Shown: piece by piece, positions 25,789 through 35,369 of the stretch
Layout: every line of letters begins with the position of its first letter
Position numbering within the stretch: position 1 is the first letter of the stretch
Assembly (NCBI RefSeq): GCF_024129865.1
Contig: NZ_JAMYFE010000102.1
Span: 41,252-105,251, forward strand
From: Stieleria tagensis
GTDB lineage: Bacteria > Planctomycetota > Planctomycetia > Pirellulales > Pirellulaceae
Direction of reading: 5' to 3'
Length of the DNA: 64,000 nucleotides
The notes under the pieces: generated by a model
Seen by the model: only the letters and a program-made list of their open reading frames with translations
The model's database searches: none
What the model was told of the DNA's origin: nothing
Program-made: the position numbers and the translations under genes

Positions 25789-27035
25789 TGGAATCGGAAA
25801 TATCTGATCCGTTGGATCGCAGCAGTGGATCGCGGTTTGCGCGGGTCTGGTCCATTGGCGCTGGCGTGTTGGTACTGGTCACCCTGCCGTTGTGGGTGAC
25901 GTTACCGGCATGGGACGTGGGGTACCCGCGCGTCAGCTGGTTGCCTTGGTCGCCGGTCGCGGGCGTCGCTCTGGTCGCTGACAGCATGGCGTTGATCGTC
26001 AGCCTGGCGTCGCTCGCTGCGATCGCAATCGGGGTGCAGCGCCGCTGGTTGTGGTGGTTGGTGGCCGCTGGACTGGCCGCGTCGGTGCTGTTGGACCAAC
26101 ACCGCCTACAGCCCTGGGCCTATCAAACGATTCTGTACGGCATCGTGATGGGTGGGCTGGGCTGGCGCTCGGCGCGACCGTGGATCATGGCGATCGCGAT
26201 CAGCGTCTATTTTTATAGTGCCAGTGGGAAGATTGATTTCCAGTTTGTCCACACCGTTGGCAATCAAATGATCCATGCACTGGCCGTCCCGGTGGGCGGC
26301 GTCAGCGATGCGCTGGCGACCCGATTGGCATTTGTGTTGCCGATCAGCGAACTGTTGGTTGCGCTGTTGTTGATGCTGCCGCTGACCCGGAAACTGGCCG
26401 GTTGTGGCGCGATTGCGATGCATGTCACTCTGGTCGCGATTTTGGGACCGTGGGCGCTCGACCACAGTTGGGGTGTGCTGGCCTGGAACATATTGTTGGC
26501 GGCCCAGAGTTGGGTGCTATTCGTCCGACCCGATGTTGCGTCAATCAACGCACCGACAGCACCGTCGACGGCGGGTCCGACCGTGCGGCCGGCGGGGTTT
26601 CGCTGGGCCATTGCAGCGACTGTGTTGTTTGCGTTGCTCGCGCCGCTGGGCGAACGATTTGGCTATTGGGATCACTGGACATCCTGGGCGCTCTATTCAC
26701 CGCACAATAGTCGGGCCGAAATCGAAATCCATCAGTCGGCGATCGACCGTTTACCGCCACAGGCCAAGCCGTTCCTAGGCGAAGATGCGGATGCCGACCG
26801 CTGGCACGCATTGGATGCGGAACAGTGGTCGTTGCAATGGCGACTGGCGCCGATCTATCCGCAAGCCCGCTATCAGCTGGAACTGGCCCTTGCACTCGCC
26901 GAGCAGGCCGAGTTGCAGAGAGCGATCCGTGTGGAGGTCAAAGGTGTTTCGGATCGTTGGAGCGGGAAACGCAAGCAGTCTTACTTGATCGGGGAAGAAG
27001 AGTTGCGGAGGGCTGTTGGTGGGTTTTGGTTGTGA
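25788..27035 (+). CDS. Polytopic membrane protein
   Basis: A 415-residue protein with about nine hydrophobic segments between residues 20 and 295, and a C-terminal soluble domain of 120 residues. The core (YFYSASGKIDFQFVHTVGNQMIHAL, LPISELLVALLLMLPLTRKLAG) resembles the MauE/DoxX-type membrane family, with similar Trp-rich helices. No redox motif is present. Its start overlaps the stop of the giant TPR gene (TAATG), so it is co-translated and probably acts with that protein. Confidence 0.6.
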   Translation: MESEISDPLDRSSGSRFARVWSIGAGVLVLVTLPLWVTLPAWDVGYPRVSWLPWSPVAGVALVADSMALIVSLASLAAIAIGVQRRWLWWLVAAGLAASVLLDQHRLQPWAYQTILYGIVMGGLGWRSARPWIMAIAISVYFYSASGKIDFQFVHTVGNQMIHALAVPVGGVSDALATRLAFVLPISELLVALLLMLPLTRKLAGCGAIAMHVTLVAILGPWALDHSWGVLAWNILLAAQSWVLFVRPDVASINAPTAPSTAGPTVRPAGFRWAIAATVLFALLAPLGERFGYWDHWTSWALYSPHNSRAEIEIHQSAIDRLPPQAKPFLGEDADADRWHALDAEQWSLQWRLAPIYPQARYQLELALALAEQAELQRAIRVEVKGVSDRWSGKRKQSYLIGEEELRRAVGGFWL

Positions 27036-27050
27036 CCGGTGGAAGGGCAC

Positions 27051-27101
27051 GCCAGGTTTCACCTGGCCTACTGCTGCCGCCAGGTTTCACCTGGCCTACT
27101 G
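27051..27101. repeat. Two copies of a 23-bp hairpin repeat between convergent genes
   Basis: The unit GCCAGGTTTCACCTGGC plus CTACTG occurs at 27051-27073 and 27079-27101. Each contains the stem CCAGGT-TTC-ACCTGG. Such REP-like intergenic hairpins are usual in this genus. Here they probably stop transcripts from both sides. Confidence 0.7.
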
Positions 27102-27857
27102 TTACATTGCCGCGGCGGCGACGGCCAAGTGCGAGTTGCGCGCGGATTGCCACTGTGCATCGGCGGCTGAAAGGGTCCAGGTGTGTAACATTCGACGTTC
27201 CACCAATTTGGAAACCAGTTCAGGCGTGGTTGCCGCATCCAGATGTTTCATGATCGAAGCGCGACGACGCTCGACCGTACGATCTGAGATGTCTAATTCT
27301 TGAGCGATGTCACGATTCATTTTACCTTCCAGAATGCGATTGGCGATTTCACGCTCCTGGCTGGTCATTTGACGTGCGGCATGATCTAGTTGTTGCAACC
27401 GCTCCATCAGATGGGTATGCGTTTGCACGCTTTCGGTGACATCGCGTGCAATGTTATGACGTCGTACGACCGGACCACCTTCGGTGTCGGCCACGCCGAC
27501 GGTGTGAACCAACAGAATGCGGCGCTCGCCGCTGCTGTCTTTTACACTACGCAGTGCTGTAATCGAGCGGCCGTCGCTTAGGTCAGCCTGTTGGCACTCT
27601 GGAATATCATCGTTTAATGGGTCGCCTTCGCACAGAAAATGGTGATAAGACAAACCAGTGACCGTACTCGGGTCGTAGCCCAGGATCTTTTGGATCGATG
27701 GGCTAACGAATGTCACTTCGCTGGCGTCTCGGTTGGAAAAGAAAAAATACGGATCGACGAAGTCGGTTGCCCGTGGCAGATCCAGTGTTGAATCAAGCGT
27801 CACTTGACGGTCTCCAAATAAATTTTGAATCAGGGATGCCATACAATGCACGGCCAT
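27102..27857 (-). CDS. PAS domain / LuxR-type transcriptional regulator
   Basis: About 251 residues from the ATG at 27857 (an ATG at 27842 and one at 27914 are alternatives). Residues about 30-150 are a PAS domain (DPYFFFSNRDASEVTFVSPSIQKILGY, with a C-terminal ARDVTES). Residues about 175-230 are a LuxR/GerE helix-turn-helix: TSQEREIANRILEGKMNRDIAQ, then DISDRTVERRRASIMKHL. There is no receiver domain, so the PAS domain itself must sense the signal. It is divergent from the cytochrome c peroxidase gene, 131 bases apart, and may control it. Confidence 0.75.
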   Translation of the reverse strand: MAVHCMASLIQNLFGDRQVTLDSTLDLPRATDFVDPYFFFSNRDASEVTFVSPSIQKILGYDPSTVTGLSYHHFLCEGDPLNDDIPECQQADLSDGRSITALRSVKDSSGERRILLVHTVGVADTEGGPVVRRHNIARDVTESVQTHTHLMERLQQLDHAARQMTSQEREIANRILEGKMNRDIAQELDISDRTVERRRASIMKHLDAATTPELVSKLVERRMLHTWTLSAADAQWQSARNSHLAVAAAAM

Positions 27858-27988
27858 CAGGCAATCCGTTCGCCAGCGGACACCCGTCAAACTGACGGGT
27901 TGTTTGATCGGCACTCTGGATGCCGATCCCCTCTACAGTTAAATGCGTTGTCGCCTACACGACTCCGCGGCATTCGGAAGAAGATTTG

Positions 27989-29236
27989 ATGGATTTCAAT
28001 CAAAACTCTATTTTTAGCTTGATTTTGGCCGTTTTTTGGGGCGTGAGCGGCCTTTCCCATGCTCAGACCGATGTCAGTTTGGCCAATTCCAGTGTACGAA
28101 CGCCGGAAAGTGGCCCCCGCCAGATTCAATTGCCGGACGAACCCTTCCGCTACCGTTTGGAATCGTTTCCCGTCACTGTCACCGCTGTGATGACAGCACT
28201 GGACAACACGCCCAGTGACAATCCGATCACCGACCACGGCGCAACCCTGGGACGCGTCTTGTTTTACGACCGGTCGTTGTCGGTCAATGGCACGGTATCG
28301 TGTGCCAGCTGCCACGACCAGAAACACGCCTTTAGCGATCCCCGCGCCAGCAGCCTTGGATTTGATGGCCAGTCGTTGGCCCGAAATTCAATGAGTCTGG
28401 TGAACCTGCGTTTTTATCGCCGCGGTCGATTCTTTTGGGATGAACGCGCCGCCAGCTTGGAAGACCAGGTTTTAATGCCGATTGAAAACCGACTCGAAAT
28501 GGGGCATGACCTGGATCAATTGGTGCCGCAGCTGCAACAGGATCCGATCTACCCACCCCTGTTTCGCAACGCGTTCAACGATCCGAAAGTCACCGAGCAA
28601 CGGATCGCCAAAGCGCTGGCTCAATTTGTGCGTTCGATCGTCTCATTCAATTCTCGCTACGACATCGGGCTGGCGCAAACCCAATCGCCACTGGAACCGT
28701 TTCCCAATTTCACCGAGCAGGAAAATTTGGGAAAGCAACAATTCTTTGGCCGCGCCCTGTGCGCCGAGTGTCATCTTCCAGGCTATCGAAATGAACCGTT
28801 CAGTTCAGACAGGACAAATTTTCCCTCGTCCCAATGGCTGGTCTTTCAATTGCGTCAGCCCACCAACAACGGCATCGATAGCGGTGCGGCAGACGATGAT
28901 TTTGGTGTCGCTACCCATTCGGGTAACGCGCGCGACCGAGGGTTGTTCAAAGCATCGACGCTGCGCAACATCGATTTGACGGGACCCTACATGCATGACG
29001 GTCGATTCGAGACGATCGATCAAGTCATTGAGCACTACAATTGGAGTGTGCGCCCGCAAGAGAATCTGGATGAGCGGTTACGCGATTTTGCCGCCAATGG
29101 TTTGGCGTTGCCGGAAGTGCCCAAGGTTGCCTTGGCAAAATTCTTGTCCACGTTGACTGACGAAAGCTTGTTGACCGATCCGAAGTACTCCGACCCGTTT
29201 GTCGAGCAGCCCCAGCAAGTGGCTACGTCTGATTGA
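27989..29236 (+). CDS. Di-haem cytochrome c peroxidase family protein
   Basis: A 415-residue periplasmic protein: signal peptide (cut near SHA-QT, about residue 26), then two c-type haem sites, CASCH at 105-109 and CAECH at 258-262. The order and spacing match bacterial CcpA/MauG-type peroxidases, which reduce hydrogen peroxide or oxidise a protein substrate. FSDP after the first haem and YMHDGRF (possible distal ligand region) near residue 333 are typical. ATG 27989 was chosen because the signal peptide starts there. Its 3' end overlaps the convergent truB by 14 bases. Confidence 0.85.
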   Translation: MDFNQNSIFSLILAVFWGVSGLSHAQTDVSLANSSVRTPESGPRQIQLPDEPFRYRLESFPVTVTAVMTALDNTPSDNPITDHGATLGRVLFYDRSLSVNGTVSCASCHDQKHAFSDPRASSLGFDGQSLARNSMSLVNLRFYRRGRFFWDERAASLEDQVLMPIENRLEMGHDLDQLVPQLQQDPIYPPLFRNAFNDPKVTEQRIAKALAQFVRSIVSFNSRYDIGLAQTQSPLEPFPNFTEQENLGKQQFFGRALCAECHLPGYRNEPFSSDRTNFPSSQWLVFQLRQPTNNGIDSGAADDDFGVATHSGNARDRGLFKASTLRNIDLTGPYMHDGRFETIDQVIEHYNWSVRPQENLDERLRDFAANGLALPEVPKVALAKFLSTLTDESLLTDPKYSDPFVEQPQQVATSD

Positions 29237-30146
29237 TTGATGAAGCAGGGTTTCCGCCTGCATCAGGAAAGACCCGCTTGGGGTACCAGCAGCCGTTTTT
29301 TTGAACCAGGATCGCTTTCAAATTTCCCTGCGGGGTCAGCGCTGCGATCTCAAGCGGCTGCGGATCCGGACCTGGCGTCGGCTGCCGCGATGGGGACAGC
29401 CCCAGTCCATTGGTCAAGCGAACGCATTCTTCCGCATCGACAGAGAGCGAGGTCATGTGAGACACGCCCAGTGCCGCCGGCATCAACATCGATTCAATCT
29501 CGTTTTCGCGAATCTGGTCGATTGTAATCGAATCGGCTAACTCAAATTCACCCACGCGCGTTCGCGTCAACGCCGTCATGACTGCGACCGTGCCCACCGC
29601 CTGGGCCAAATCCATTCCCAAGGTACGGATGTAGGTGCCGGTTCCACAGACGATTTCCAACGATAGATCCGGGTACTGGTATTCCAGCACCTTGATCGAA
29701 TCGATCTGGACCTGCCGCGCCGGCATTTCGACCGTCTGGCCTTGGCGGGCCATTCGATACGCCCGTTTCCCATCCACTTTGATTGCCGAGTAGGCCGGCG
29801 GCACCTGTTCGATCGAACCGATCAAAGTTTGACAGGCGGCGGCGAGTTGTTCTGTGGTGGGGATCGGGTGATCCGAATACACCGTTGGCTCGAATTCCAT
29901 GTCGCCGGTGGGACTTTCCGCTGCCAATCGAAAATTGCCGCGATAACACTTGTCCGCTTCGTGGACATAGGGGACCAGTTTCGCCGCCGGGCCGACACCG
30001 ACCAACAGCACGCCGTCGGCCAGCGGGTCCAAGGTCCCGCAGTGTCCGATTTTGACACGTTGCCCGCGCAGCTGACCTTGGATGACATTGACGACATCTC
30101 GAGAGGAGAATCCAATTGGTTTGTGACAGTTAAGGAATCCGAACAT
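29223..30146 (-). CDS. truB: tRNA pseudouridine(55) synthase TruB
   Basis: A 307-residue enzyme that makes pseudouridine 55 in the T-loop of tRNAs. Motif I HKPIGFSS (residues 8-15) and motif II GTLDPLADGVL with catalytic D40 are intact, followed by RGNFRLAAESPTGD, an AYSAIKVDGKRAY segment, and GTYIRTLGMDL. The C-terminal PUA-like end (GNLKAILVQKNGCWYPKRVF) is present. The start at 30146 begins exactly at the conserved MFGFLNCHKP. It lies 21 bases from the divergent Nudix gene. Confidence 0.95.
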   Translation of the reverse strand: MFGFLNCHKPIGFSSRDVVNVIQGQLRGQRVKIGHCGTLDPLADGVLLVGVGPAAKLVPYVHEADKCYRGNFRLAAESPTGDMEFEPTVYSDHPIPTTEQLAAACQTLIGSIEQVPPAYSAIKVDGKRAYRMARQGQTVEMPARQVQIDSIKVLEYQYPDLSLEIVCGTGTYIRTLGMDLAQAVGTVAVMTALTRTRVGEFELADSITIDQIRENEIESMLMPAALGVSHMTSLSVDAEECVRLTNGLGLSPSRQPTPGPDPQPLEIAALTPQGNLKAILVQKNGCWYPKRVFPDAGGNPASSINQT

Positions 30147-30167
30147 GTTTCCAGCGAGCGAGTATTG

Positions 30168-30695
30168 ATGAGCCCCGAAAGTGATCCGAATGAACCACTG
30201 TTGTTGCAGGGAGCCCGGTTCAACGTTCACCGAATGACGTTGACCGGTGACGATGGCCAACAATACCAGCGTGAAGTGATCCGTCACCCCGGGGCAGTGG
30301 TTTTGCTGCCGATTTTAGACGACGGCCGCGTGGTGATGATCGAAAACACGCGGCCGACGGTCGGCGAGACGCTGCTGGAATTGCCTGCCGGGACACGCGA
30401 ACCCAACGAAGACGCCGCGGTGACGGCGTCGCGTGAATTGATCGAAGAAACCGGATACAGCGCCAGCTCATTCGAGTTGATGCACCAGTTCTACTCGGCA
30501 CCCGGTATCTGTGACGAACTGATGCACCTGTACCGAGCGACGGGATTGGTCGCCGGCGACCCCCAACGCGAAGCAACCGAAGCGATCATCAATCGCATTG
30601 CCACTCGCCAGGAGATCGTTCAGTGGATCGGCAGTGGAAAAATCCGCGACGCCAAAACCTTGGTGGGGCTGTACGCATTTTTAACGTCCGCATAG
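30168..30695 (+). CDS. Nudix hydrolase, ADP-ribose pyrophosphatase type
   Basis: A 175-residue enzyme with a complete Nudix box from G-T-R-E to ELIEETGY (pattern G-5-E-7-RELxEExGY, about residues 79-101), which binds Mg2+ and hydrolyses X-linked nucleoside diphosphates. The upstream ENTRPTVGETLLELPAG and downstream FYSAPGICDELMHLYRA match ADP-ribose/GDP-mannose pyrophosphatases. ATG 30168 is used; the divergent truB start is only 21 bases away, so the two promoters must overlap the genes. Confidence 0.85.
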   Translation: MSPESDPNEPLLLQGARFNVHRMTLTGDDGQQYQREVIRHPGAVVLLPILDDGRVVMIENTRPTVGETLLELPAGTREPNEDAAVTASRELIEETGYSASSFELMHQFYSAPGICDELMHLYRATGLVAGDPQREATEAIINRIATRQEIVQWIGSGKIRDAKTLVGLYAFLTSA

Positions 30696-30711
30696 AACCC
30701 CGTTTCCGCGA

Positions 30712-31731
30712 TTAGGGTTCTAGGTCGAAGTCCCCGGTCAGGTCTCGCCAGACGCAATGGATGTGGTTGGCGGGGTTGCCAGCCGCGTCGGCTTGCGTGT
30801 TGACGAATTCGATCAGGAAACTTTTGCCACGGACACGGTAGTAGTGTCCGATACCCGGTTTGGTCGCACCGGCCCAGCCGAATTGGATGCTGTCCCAACC
30901 ATCGTTGTCGACGATTTGACGTCGGCTTTCAGCAACCGGGGTGGCAACCGCATCGATGTAGGTGTTGACCAGTTTCTTCAGCAGCGCTTGCCCGTCTTCA
31001 CTTAGATCACTCAGAGCGATGCCGACGGGGTCTTCGGTTTCGACTTGGGGAGTCCCGGCAAAGCGAATTTCTTCTAACGCTTCGTCGGCAAAAATGGCTT
31101 GCTTGCGTTGGTCGTCGGTCATTGCATCGATCAATTCAAACGCCAGCTGTTCTTCGTCACGCAACACGCGAGTGCCTTTGCCGAGCGGCCCCGAGACGTC
31201 GGCTTTGACAATGGCCGGGTTGGCGGCGAAAAATTGCGGCGTGCTGTCGACCAATTCGCCGTCGCGGAAACTGAAATTCATCGACAGGTGGTGCCCTTCG
31301 AAACTCAGGCCCCACCGGCCTTCGTCACCCGGGGTTCCAAAAATCGTCACAAAGTACTTGTGGGGGTCGCGTTCCCAGGTCCGGCCATCGCCTTCCAGCT
31401 GACGCAGAACGCCTTCGAGCAGCATGATTCGGCTGGCTTTGCTATAGCCGGCTTCGCTAAGGGCCGAACGCAACAATCGCAGCGCAGCAACACGCTGAGC
31501 GGGGTTCATTTCCCGCAGCACCAATCCCTTGCGGGTTTTTTTGGGGATGAAGTGCCAATCGACGCGTTTCTCGCTGTCGAAAGGCATCATCGCGACGGCT
31601 TTCTGTTTTTCATCCAATTGATCCAGAAAACTGTTGGCGAACAGGGCGGCATGCGCGCCCGGCCCGTCGGCGACTTTCAGTCCAATTGCGACTAGACAGG
31701 TCAGGGCCAATGTGGCGGTGAGAATTCGCAT
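30712..31731 (-). CDS. DUF3500 family secreted protein
   Basis: A 339-residue protein with an N-terminal signal segment (hydrophobic 4-20). The body matches DUF3500, with features such as GVLRQLEGDGRTWERDPHKYFV, GRWGLSFEGHHLSMNFSFRDG and a C-terminal HYYRVRGKSFLIEFVNTQ...HIHCVWRDLTGDF. The conserved His and Arg residues suggest an enzyme, but no reaction is established for the family. It stands 17 bases from the Nudix stop, convergent with it. Confidence 0.8.
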   Translation of the reverse strand: MRILTATLALTCLVAIGLKVADGPGAHAALFANSFLDQLDEKQKAVAMMPFDSEKRVDWHFIPKKTRKGLVLREMNPAQRVAALRLLRSALSEAGYSKASRIMLLEGVLRQLEGDGRTWERDPHKYFVTIFGTPGDEGRWGLSFEGHHLSMNFSFRDGELVDSTPQFFAANPAIVKADVSGPLGKGTRVLRDEEQLAFELIDAMTDDQRKQAIFADEALEEIRFAGTPQVETEDPVGIALSDLSEDGQALLKKLVNTYIDAVATPVAESRRQIVDNDGWDSIQFGWAGATKPGIGHYYRVRGKSFLIEFVNTQADAAGNPANHIHCVWRDLTGDFDLEP

Positions 31732-31952
31732 TGAAAGCAGCTCAACATTGTGAAAGGGAGGGGGTCACGATTTAGAATCGGCGGGGCAGAAAGTTTACAT
31801 CGAAACGCGGTCACTGTGGGAGCGGTCGCGACAGGACGGCAACGTCGGCCGCAGCATTATTCGCCCAGTTTGGTTGCATTGATCGACAGATTGGCCGACG
31901 ATATTAGATTCCCCCCCTCTCCGTTCATAGCGAATAGTGTCGGTTCAATACG

Positions 31953-32726
31953 ATGATTCTGAGTCCCTCTGGTAAGGCGTGGCAGCTGCAAAATGATTTT
32001 TTCCAAGAGATGGGCGGTCGTCAACAATTCCAGCAGCTGTTCGCGCACATTCCCGACGTGTACTTTTTTTTCAAAGACCGCGAAAGTCGAATGATGGGGG
32101 TCAGCGTCGCGATCCTCAAGCGGCTCGGTGCCTCCAGCGAGGAAGAGATTGTTGGCTCAACCGACTACGATCACTTCCCGTCTCAATTGGCCGATGAATT
32201 TGTACGTGACGACAAAGCCGTGATGGACTCTGGTCGGCCGCTGATCAATCGTGTCGAGATTTGGTACACCGAACATCGACTGCTGGATTGGTTTGTCACC
32301 ACCAAGCTGCCGATCCGCAATTTGCAGGGCGAGGTGATTGGGTTGATGGGGACGGTCCGCGATTACAACGGTGCCCGCGCCGAGATCCAAGCGTACTCGC
32401 AGATCGACGACATCTTGAAACACATTCACGACCATCTCGATCGGAAAATTGGCGTCAGTGAATTGGCGACCATCGCCGGTGTTTCGCCACGGCAATTGCA
32501 CCGCCGATTTGTCGAACTATTCGGGATGAATGTGCAAGAGTTTTTGGCCAAGACGCGGATCAAAGCGGCCAGTGATGCTCTGGTCAATACCGAATTGAGC
32601 GTTGGTGATATCTCGATCAAGTTCGGGTTTTGTGACCAGAGCGCGTTCACACAGCAGTTCAAAAAACACCTCGGTGAAACACCACTCAAATTCCGCAAGC
32701 GGCACCGCATCCTGCCACGCATCTAA
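31953..32726 (+). CDS. PAS domain / AraC-type transcriptional regulator
   Basis: A 257-residue protein. Residues about 25-135 form a PAS domain (IPDVYFFFKDRESRMMGVS...EEIVGSTDYDHFP, GLMGTVRDYN). Residues about 150-255 form an AraC-family DNA-binding domain with two helix-turn-helix motifs: IGVSELATIAGVSPRQLHRRF, and VGDISIKFGFCDQSAFTQQF with the family ending. PAS-AraC fusion is less common than PAS-LuxR. It lies just upstream of a sulfatase gene in the same direction and may regulate it. Confidence 0.8.
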   Translation: MILSPSGKAWQLQNDFFQEMGGRQQFQQLFAHIPDVYFFFKDRESRMMGVSVAILKRLGASSEEEIVGSTDYDHFPSQLADEFVRDDKAVMDSGRPLINRVEIWYTEHRLLDWFVTTKLPIRNLQGEVIGLMGTVRDYNGARAEIQAYSQIDDILKHIHDHLDRKIGVSELATIAGVSPRQLHRRFVELFGMNVQEFLAKTRIKAASDALVNTELSVGDISIKFGFCDQSAFTQQFKKHLGETPLKFRKRHRILPRI

Positions 32727-32801
32727 CAACGACTGTGCCAATTGTTCTGCTTTAAACTGCGCGTTGATTTTTGTCTCTCCCAACCACTAAGGCCTGCCAC
32801 C

Positions 32802-34439
32802 GTGCCAACGTATTGTCATTTCCGTCGAGTCGTGTTGGTGTTTTGTTGCGTCTGGCTTTCTTCGGCAACCTTGTCCACCGCGGTCGCACAATCTGGATCG
32901 CTGAAGCGACCAAACATTCTGATCGCGATCTCAGACGACCAGTCTTACCCACACGCATCGGCCTATGGGGATGCGGCAAGTCGCACACCGAATTTTGATC
33001 GTGTGGCAAAGTCCGGCGTCTTGTTTCACAACGCGTTCACGCCGGCACCCGGTTGTAGCCCGATGCGAGCAGCGTTTTTGACTGGCCGCGAAATTTGGCA
33101 GCTGCGTGAAGCCGGGACGCATGCGAGTTACTTTCCAACGGACTTGCCGGTCTACACCCAACAGTTGGATGCGGCGGGTTACCACGTCGGGATGACCGGC
33201 AAGGGATGGGCGCCGGGCAAGGCCGAGGGTTGGCCACACAATCCGGCCGGTCAGGACTATGGCAAACGCAAACAGAAATCGCCCCCAGGCATTTCGTCCA
33301 ACGACTATGCTGCCAACTTTGATGATTTCCTAGACGCTCGTGATGACGACCAACCGTTTTGTTTCTGGTTCGGCGCCTCGGAGCCGCACCGTGTGTTTGG
33401 TCGCGGATTGGGGGCGAAAAACGGAATCGACCCCGATCAAGTCAGCGTCCCAGAATTCCTGCCCGATTCGCCCACCGTACGCAGCGATATCGCGGACTAT
33501 CTGTTTGAAATCGAGTGGTTTGACAATCATCTGGGGCGGATGCTCGATCGCCTGCAACGCGAGGGTGAACTGGAAAATACATTGGTGGTCGTGACCAGTG
33601 ACAACGGGATGTCTTTCCCACGAGCCAAAGCCAACTTGTATGAATATGGGGTTCACATGCCACTGGCAATTGCCTGGCCGCAGCGAATTCCTGGCGGCAA
33701 ACAGAGCGATGACTTGGTCAGCCTGATCGACGTGACGAAAACGATTTTTGCCGCCGCCGCGGTCCAGCCGCAGCAGGCCGACCAAATGCCAGGGCACAAC
33801 TTGCTGCCACGTCTGAGCGATCAGGCCGGCAAGACACCGCCGGTGCGTCAGGCTGTCTACAGCGGGCGCGAGCGACACTCGTCGTCACGCTACCACACAC
33901 TCGGTTATCCCGGCCGATGCATTCGTACCGACACACATTTGTATATTCGCAATTTTGCTCCCGAGCGTTACCCGGCCGGTGCACCGCAGAAATACGACTC
34001 GGCCGATTTCGACGACTCCGCCCAACTTGTCGAATCAACACTCGGTCCGGTTGACGGTGGCTATCACGATATCGATGCCTGTCCGACGCTTGACTGGATG
34101 ATCGAAAACAAAGCGGATCCACAGATCAATCGATTGCTGGAGTTGGCTGTCGGGATGCGACCGGCGCAAGAGTTGTATGACATCCGCGTCGACCCGGCCT
34201 GTCTCAATAACTTGGCCGACGATCCAGGTTCCCGTTCGCTATGTGATCAGCTGGATTCGCAGTTGCAGTCCTATCTGCGTCAAACAGAGGATGTTCGGGT
34301 CACCGATCCGGCCAATGCAGACGTCTGGGAAACCTATCCCCGTGTCAGTGGACTGCGGTGGTTCCCGATCCCACAATGGGCGATCGACCAGCCCGACAAA
34401 GTCCCCCGCCAGACGTGGCTGGAAGAACGACGGCCGTGA
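32802..34439 (+). CDS. Secreted sulfatase (heparan N-sulfatase-like)
   Basis: A 545-residue protein starting at GTG 32802, with a signal peptide ending near VAQSGS. The formylglycine site is C85-S-P-M-R, within GCSPMRAAFLTGR. The metal-binding DDQ at the N-terminal strand, a later TSDNGMSFPRAKANLYEYG segment and the catalytic His/Lys region are in family order. The sequence DDQSYPHASAYG...TPNFDRVAKSGVLF and the CSPxR form are closest to sulfamidase-type enzymes that cut sulfate from glycosaminoglycan-like sugars. Planctomycetes carry many of these. An anaerobic or FGE-type maturase must be elsewhere. Confidence 0.85.
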   Translation: MPTYCHFRRVVLVFCCVWLSSATLSTAVAQSGSLKRPNILIAISDDQSYPHASAYGDAASRTPNFDRVAKSGVLFHNAFTPAPGCSPMRAAFLTGREIWQLREAGTHASYFPTDLPVYTQQLDAAGYHVGMTGKGWAPGKAEGWPHNPAGQDYGKRKQKSPPGISSNDYAANFDDFLDARDDDQPFCFWFGASEPHRVFGRGLGAKNGIDPDQVSVPEFLPDSPTVRSDIADYLFEIEWFDNHLGRMLDRLQREGELENTLVVVTSDNGMSFPRAKANLYEYGVHMPLAIAWPQRIPGGKQSDDLVSLIDVTKTIFAAAAVQPQQADQMPGHNLLPRLSDQAGKTPPVRQAVYSGRERHSSSRYHTLGYPGRCIRTDTHLYIRNFAPERYPAGAPQKYDSADFDDSAQLVESTLGPVDGGYHDIDACPTLDWMIENKADPQINRLLELAVGMRPAQELYDIRVDPACLNNLADDPGSRSLCDQLDSQLQSYLRQTEDVRVTDPANADVWETYPRVSGLRWFPIPQWAIDQPDKVPRQTWLEERRP

Positions 34440-34519
34440 ATGGGATTGGGTTCGTTGCGATTCACCGAGTTTCCTTGCGGGTACTCGACACCACTCGTTC
34501 TATTCTCTACAGAGAACTC

Positions 34520-35359
34520 ATGATGTCGATTCGAATTGGTTTACGAGGTACCCCATCTGGCTTTGGAAGCCGGCTGCTTGGCTCGGTGGTGATCGTCTTT
34601 ATACTGGGGGCATCGGTCTGCAATGCCCAGCAATCCGACTCGGCTGCGAAACCGCAGGGGAAAACCAAACTGGAGGTGGACATTGATCGTAGTTTGGAGC
34701 GCTATTCGGTTTACGTTGATGGCGACACCCAGGCGATGAAGCCGGTGAAGGTATTGACCTGGAACAATCCATTGGCGGGCGGAGTTGGCAAGTTTCGCAC
34801 GGTGCTGTATCTCAAAGACGGTCAACCCAAAGCAGTATGCTGTATCTGGCCTGGACCGAATAAGAAGCTGTACCACGAATTCGGGACGCTGACGCGATCG
34901 CCGATTGTCGGAAAATTGGATGGCAAGCCGTCGTGGGAAATGGGCGTGGATTTAATCCAGTTCCACCCGGTTCCCGAAAGCGATCCCCCTAGCACCGATC
35001 GACGCCGTCGCTTGCTGCAAATGAAGGACTTGATTCGTCGCTTCACAGCCGTCGAAACTCTCAGTCGAAAAGGCGAGGCGACGCGTGAGCAATTACGACT
35101 TTTGCCAACGCCTTTGTATCGATACGAAAAGGCATCCGAACAAATCACTGACGGCGCTGTATTTTGTTTCGCCCACACGACCGATCCTGAAGCACTGGTG
35201 CTGCTGGAAGCGGTCCCGGCGGATGGTGAGTTGCGATGGCAATACACGTTTATCCGCAGAACCACGCTGCCGGTAACCGGATACCTGGATGGGAACGATG
35301 TCTGGAGCACCGATCGGGCCGGGCTTGCATCGTTCAACCAGTTGCCGATGTCGCGCTAG
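34520..35359 (+). CDS. Secreted hypothetical protein
   Basis: A 279-residue protein with a signal peptide (about residues 13-36, cut near CNA-QQ). The mature part is beta-rich (YSVYVDGDTQAMKPVKVLTW, FRTVLYLKDGQPKAVCCIW) and matches no family I recognise. It follows the sulfatase by 80 bases and may be in the same transcript. Its stop lies inside an 18-bp palindrome shared with the convergent gene's stop. Confidence 0.55.
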   Translation: MMSIRIGLRGTPSGFGSRLLGSVVIVFILGASVCNAQQSDSAAKPQGKTKLEVDIDRSLERYSVYVDGDTQAMKPVKVLTWNNPLAGGVGKFRTVLYLKDGQPKAVCCIWPGPNKKLYHEFGTLTRSPIVGKLDGKPSWEMGVDLIQFHPVPESDPPSTDRRRRLLQMKDLIRRFTAVETLSRKGEATREQLRLLPTPLYRYEKASEQITDGAVFCFAHTTDPEALVLLEAVPADGELRWQYTFIRRTTLPVTGYLDGNDVWSTDRAGLASFNQLPMSR

Positions 35360-35369
35360 GAATCGATTC

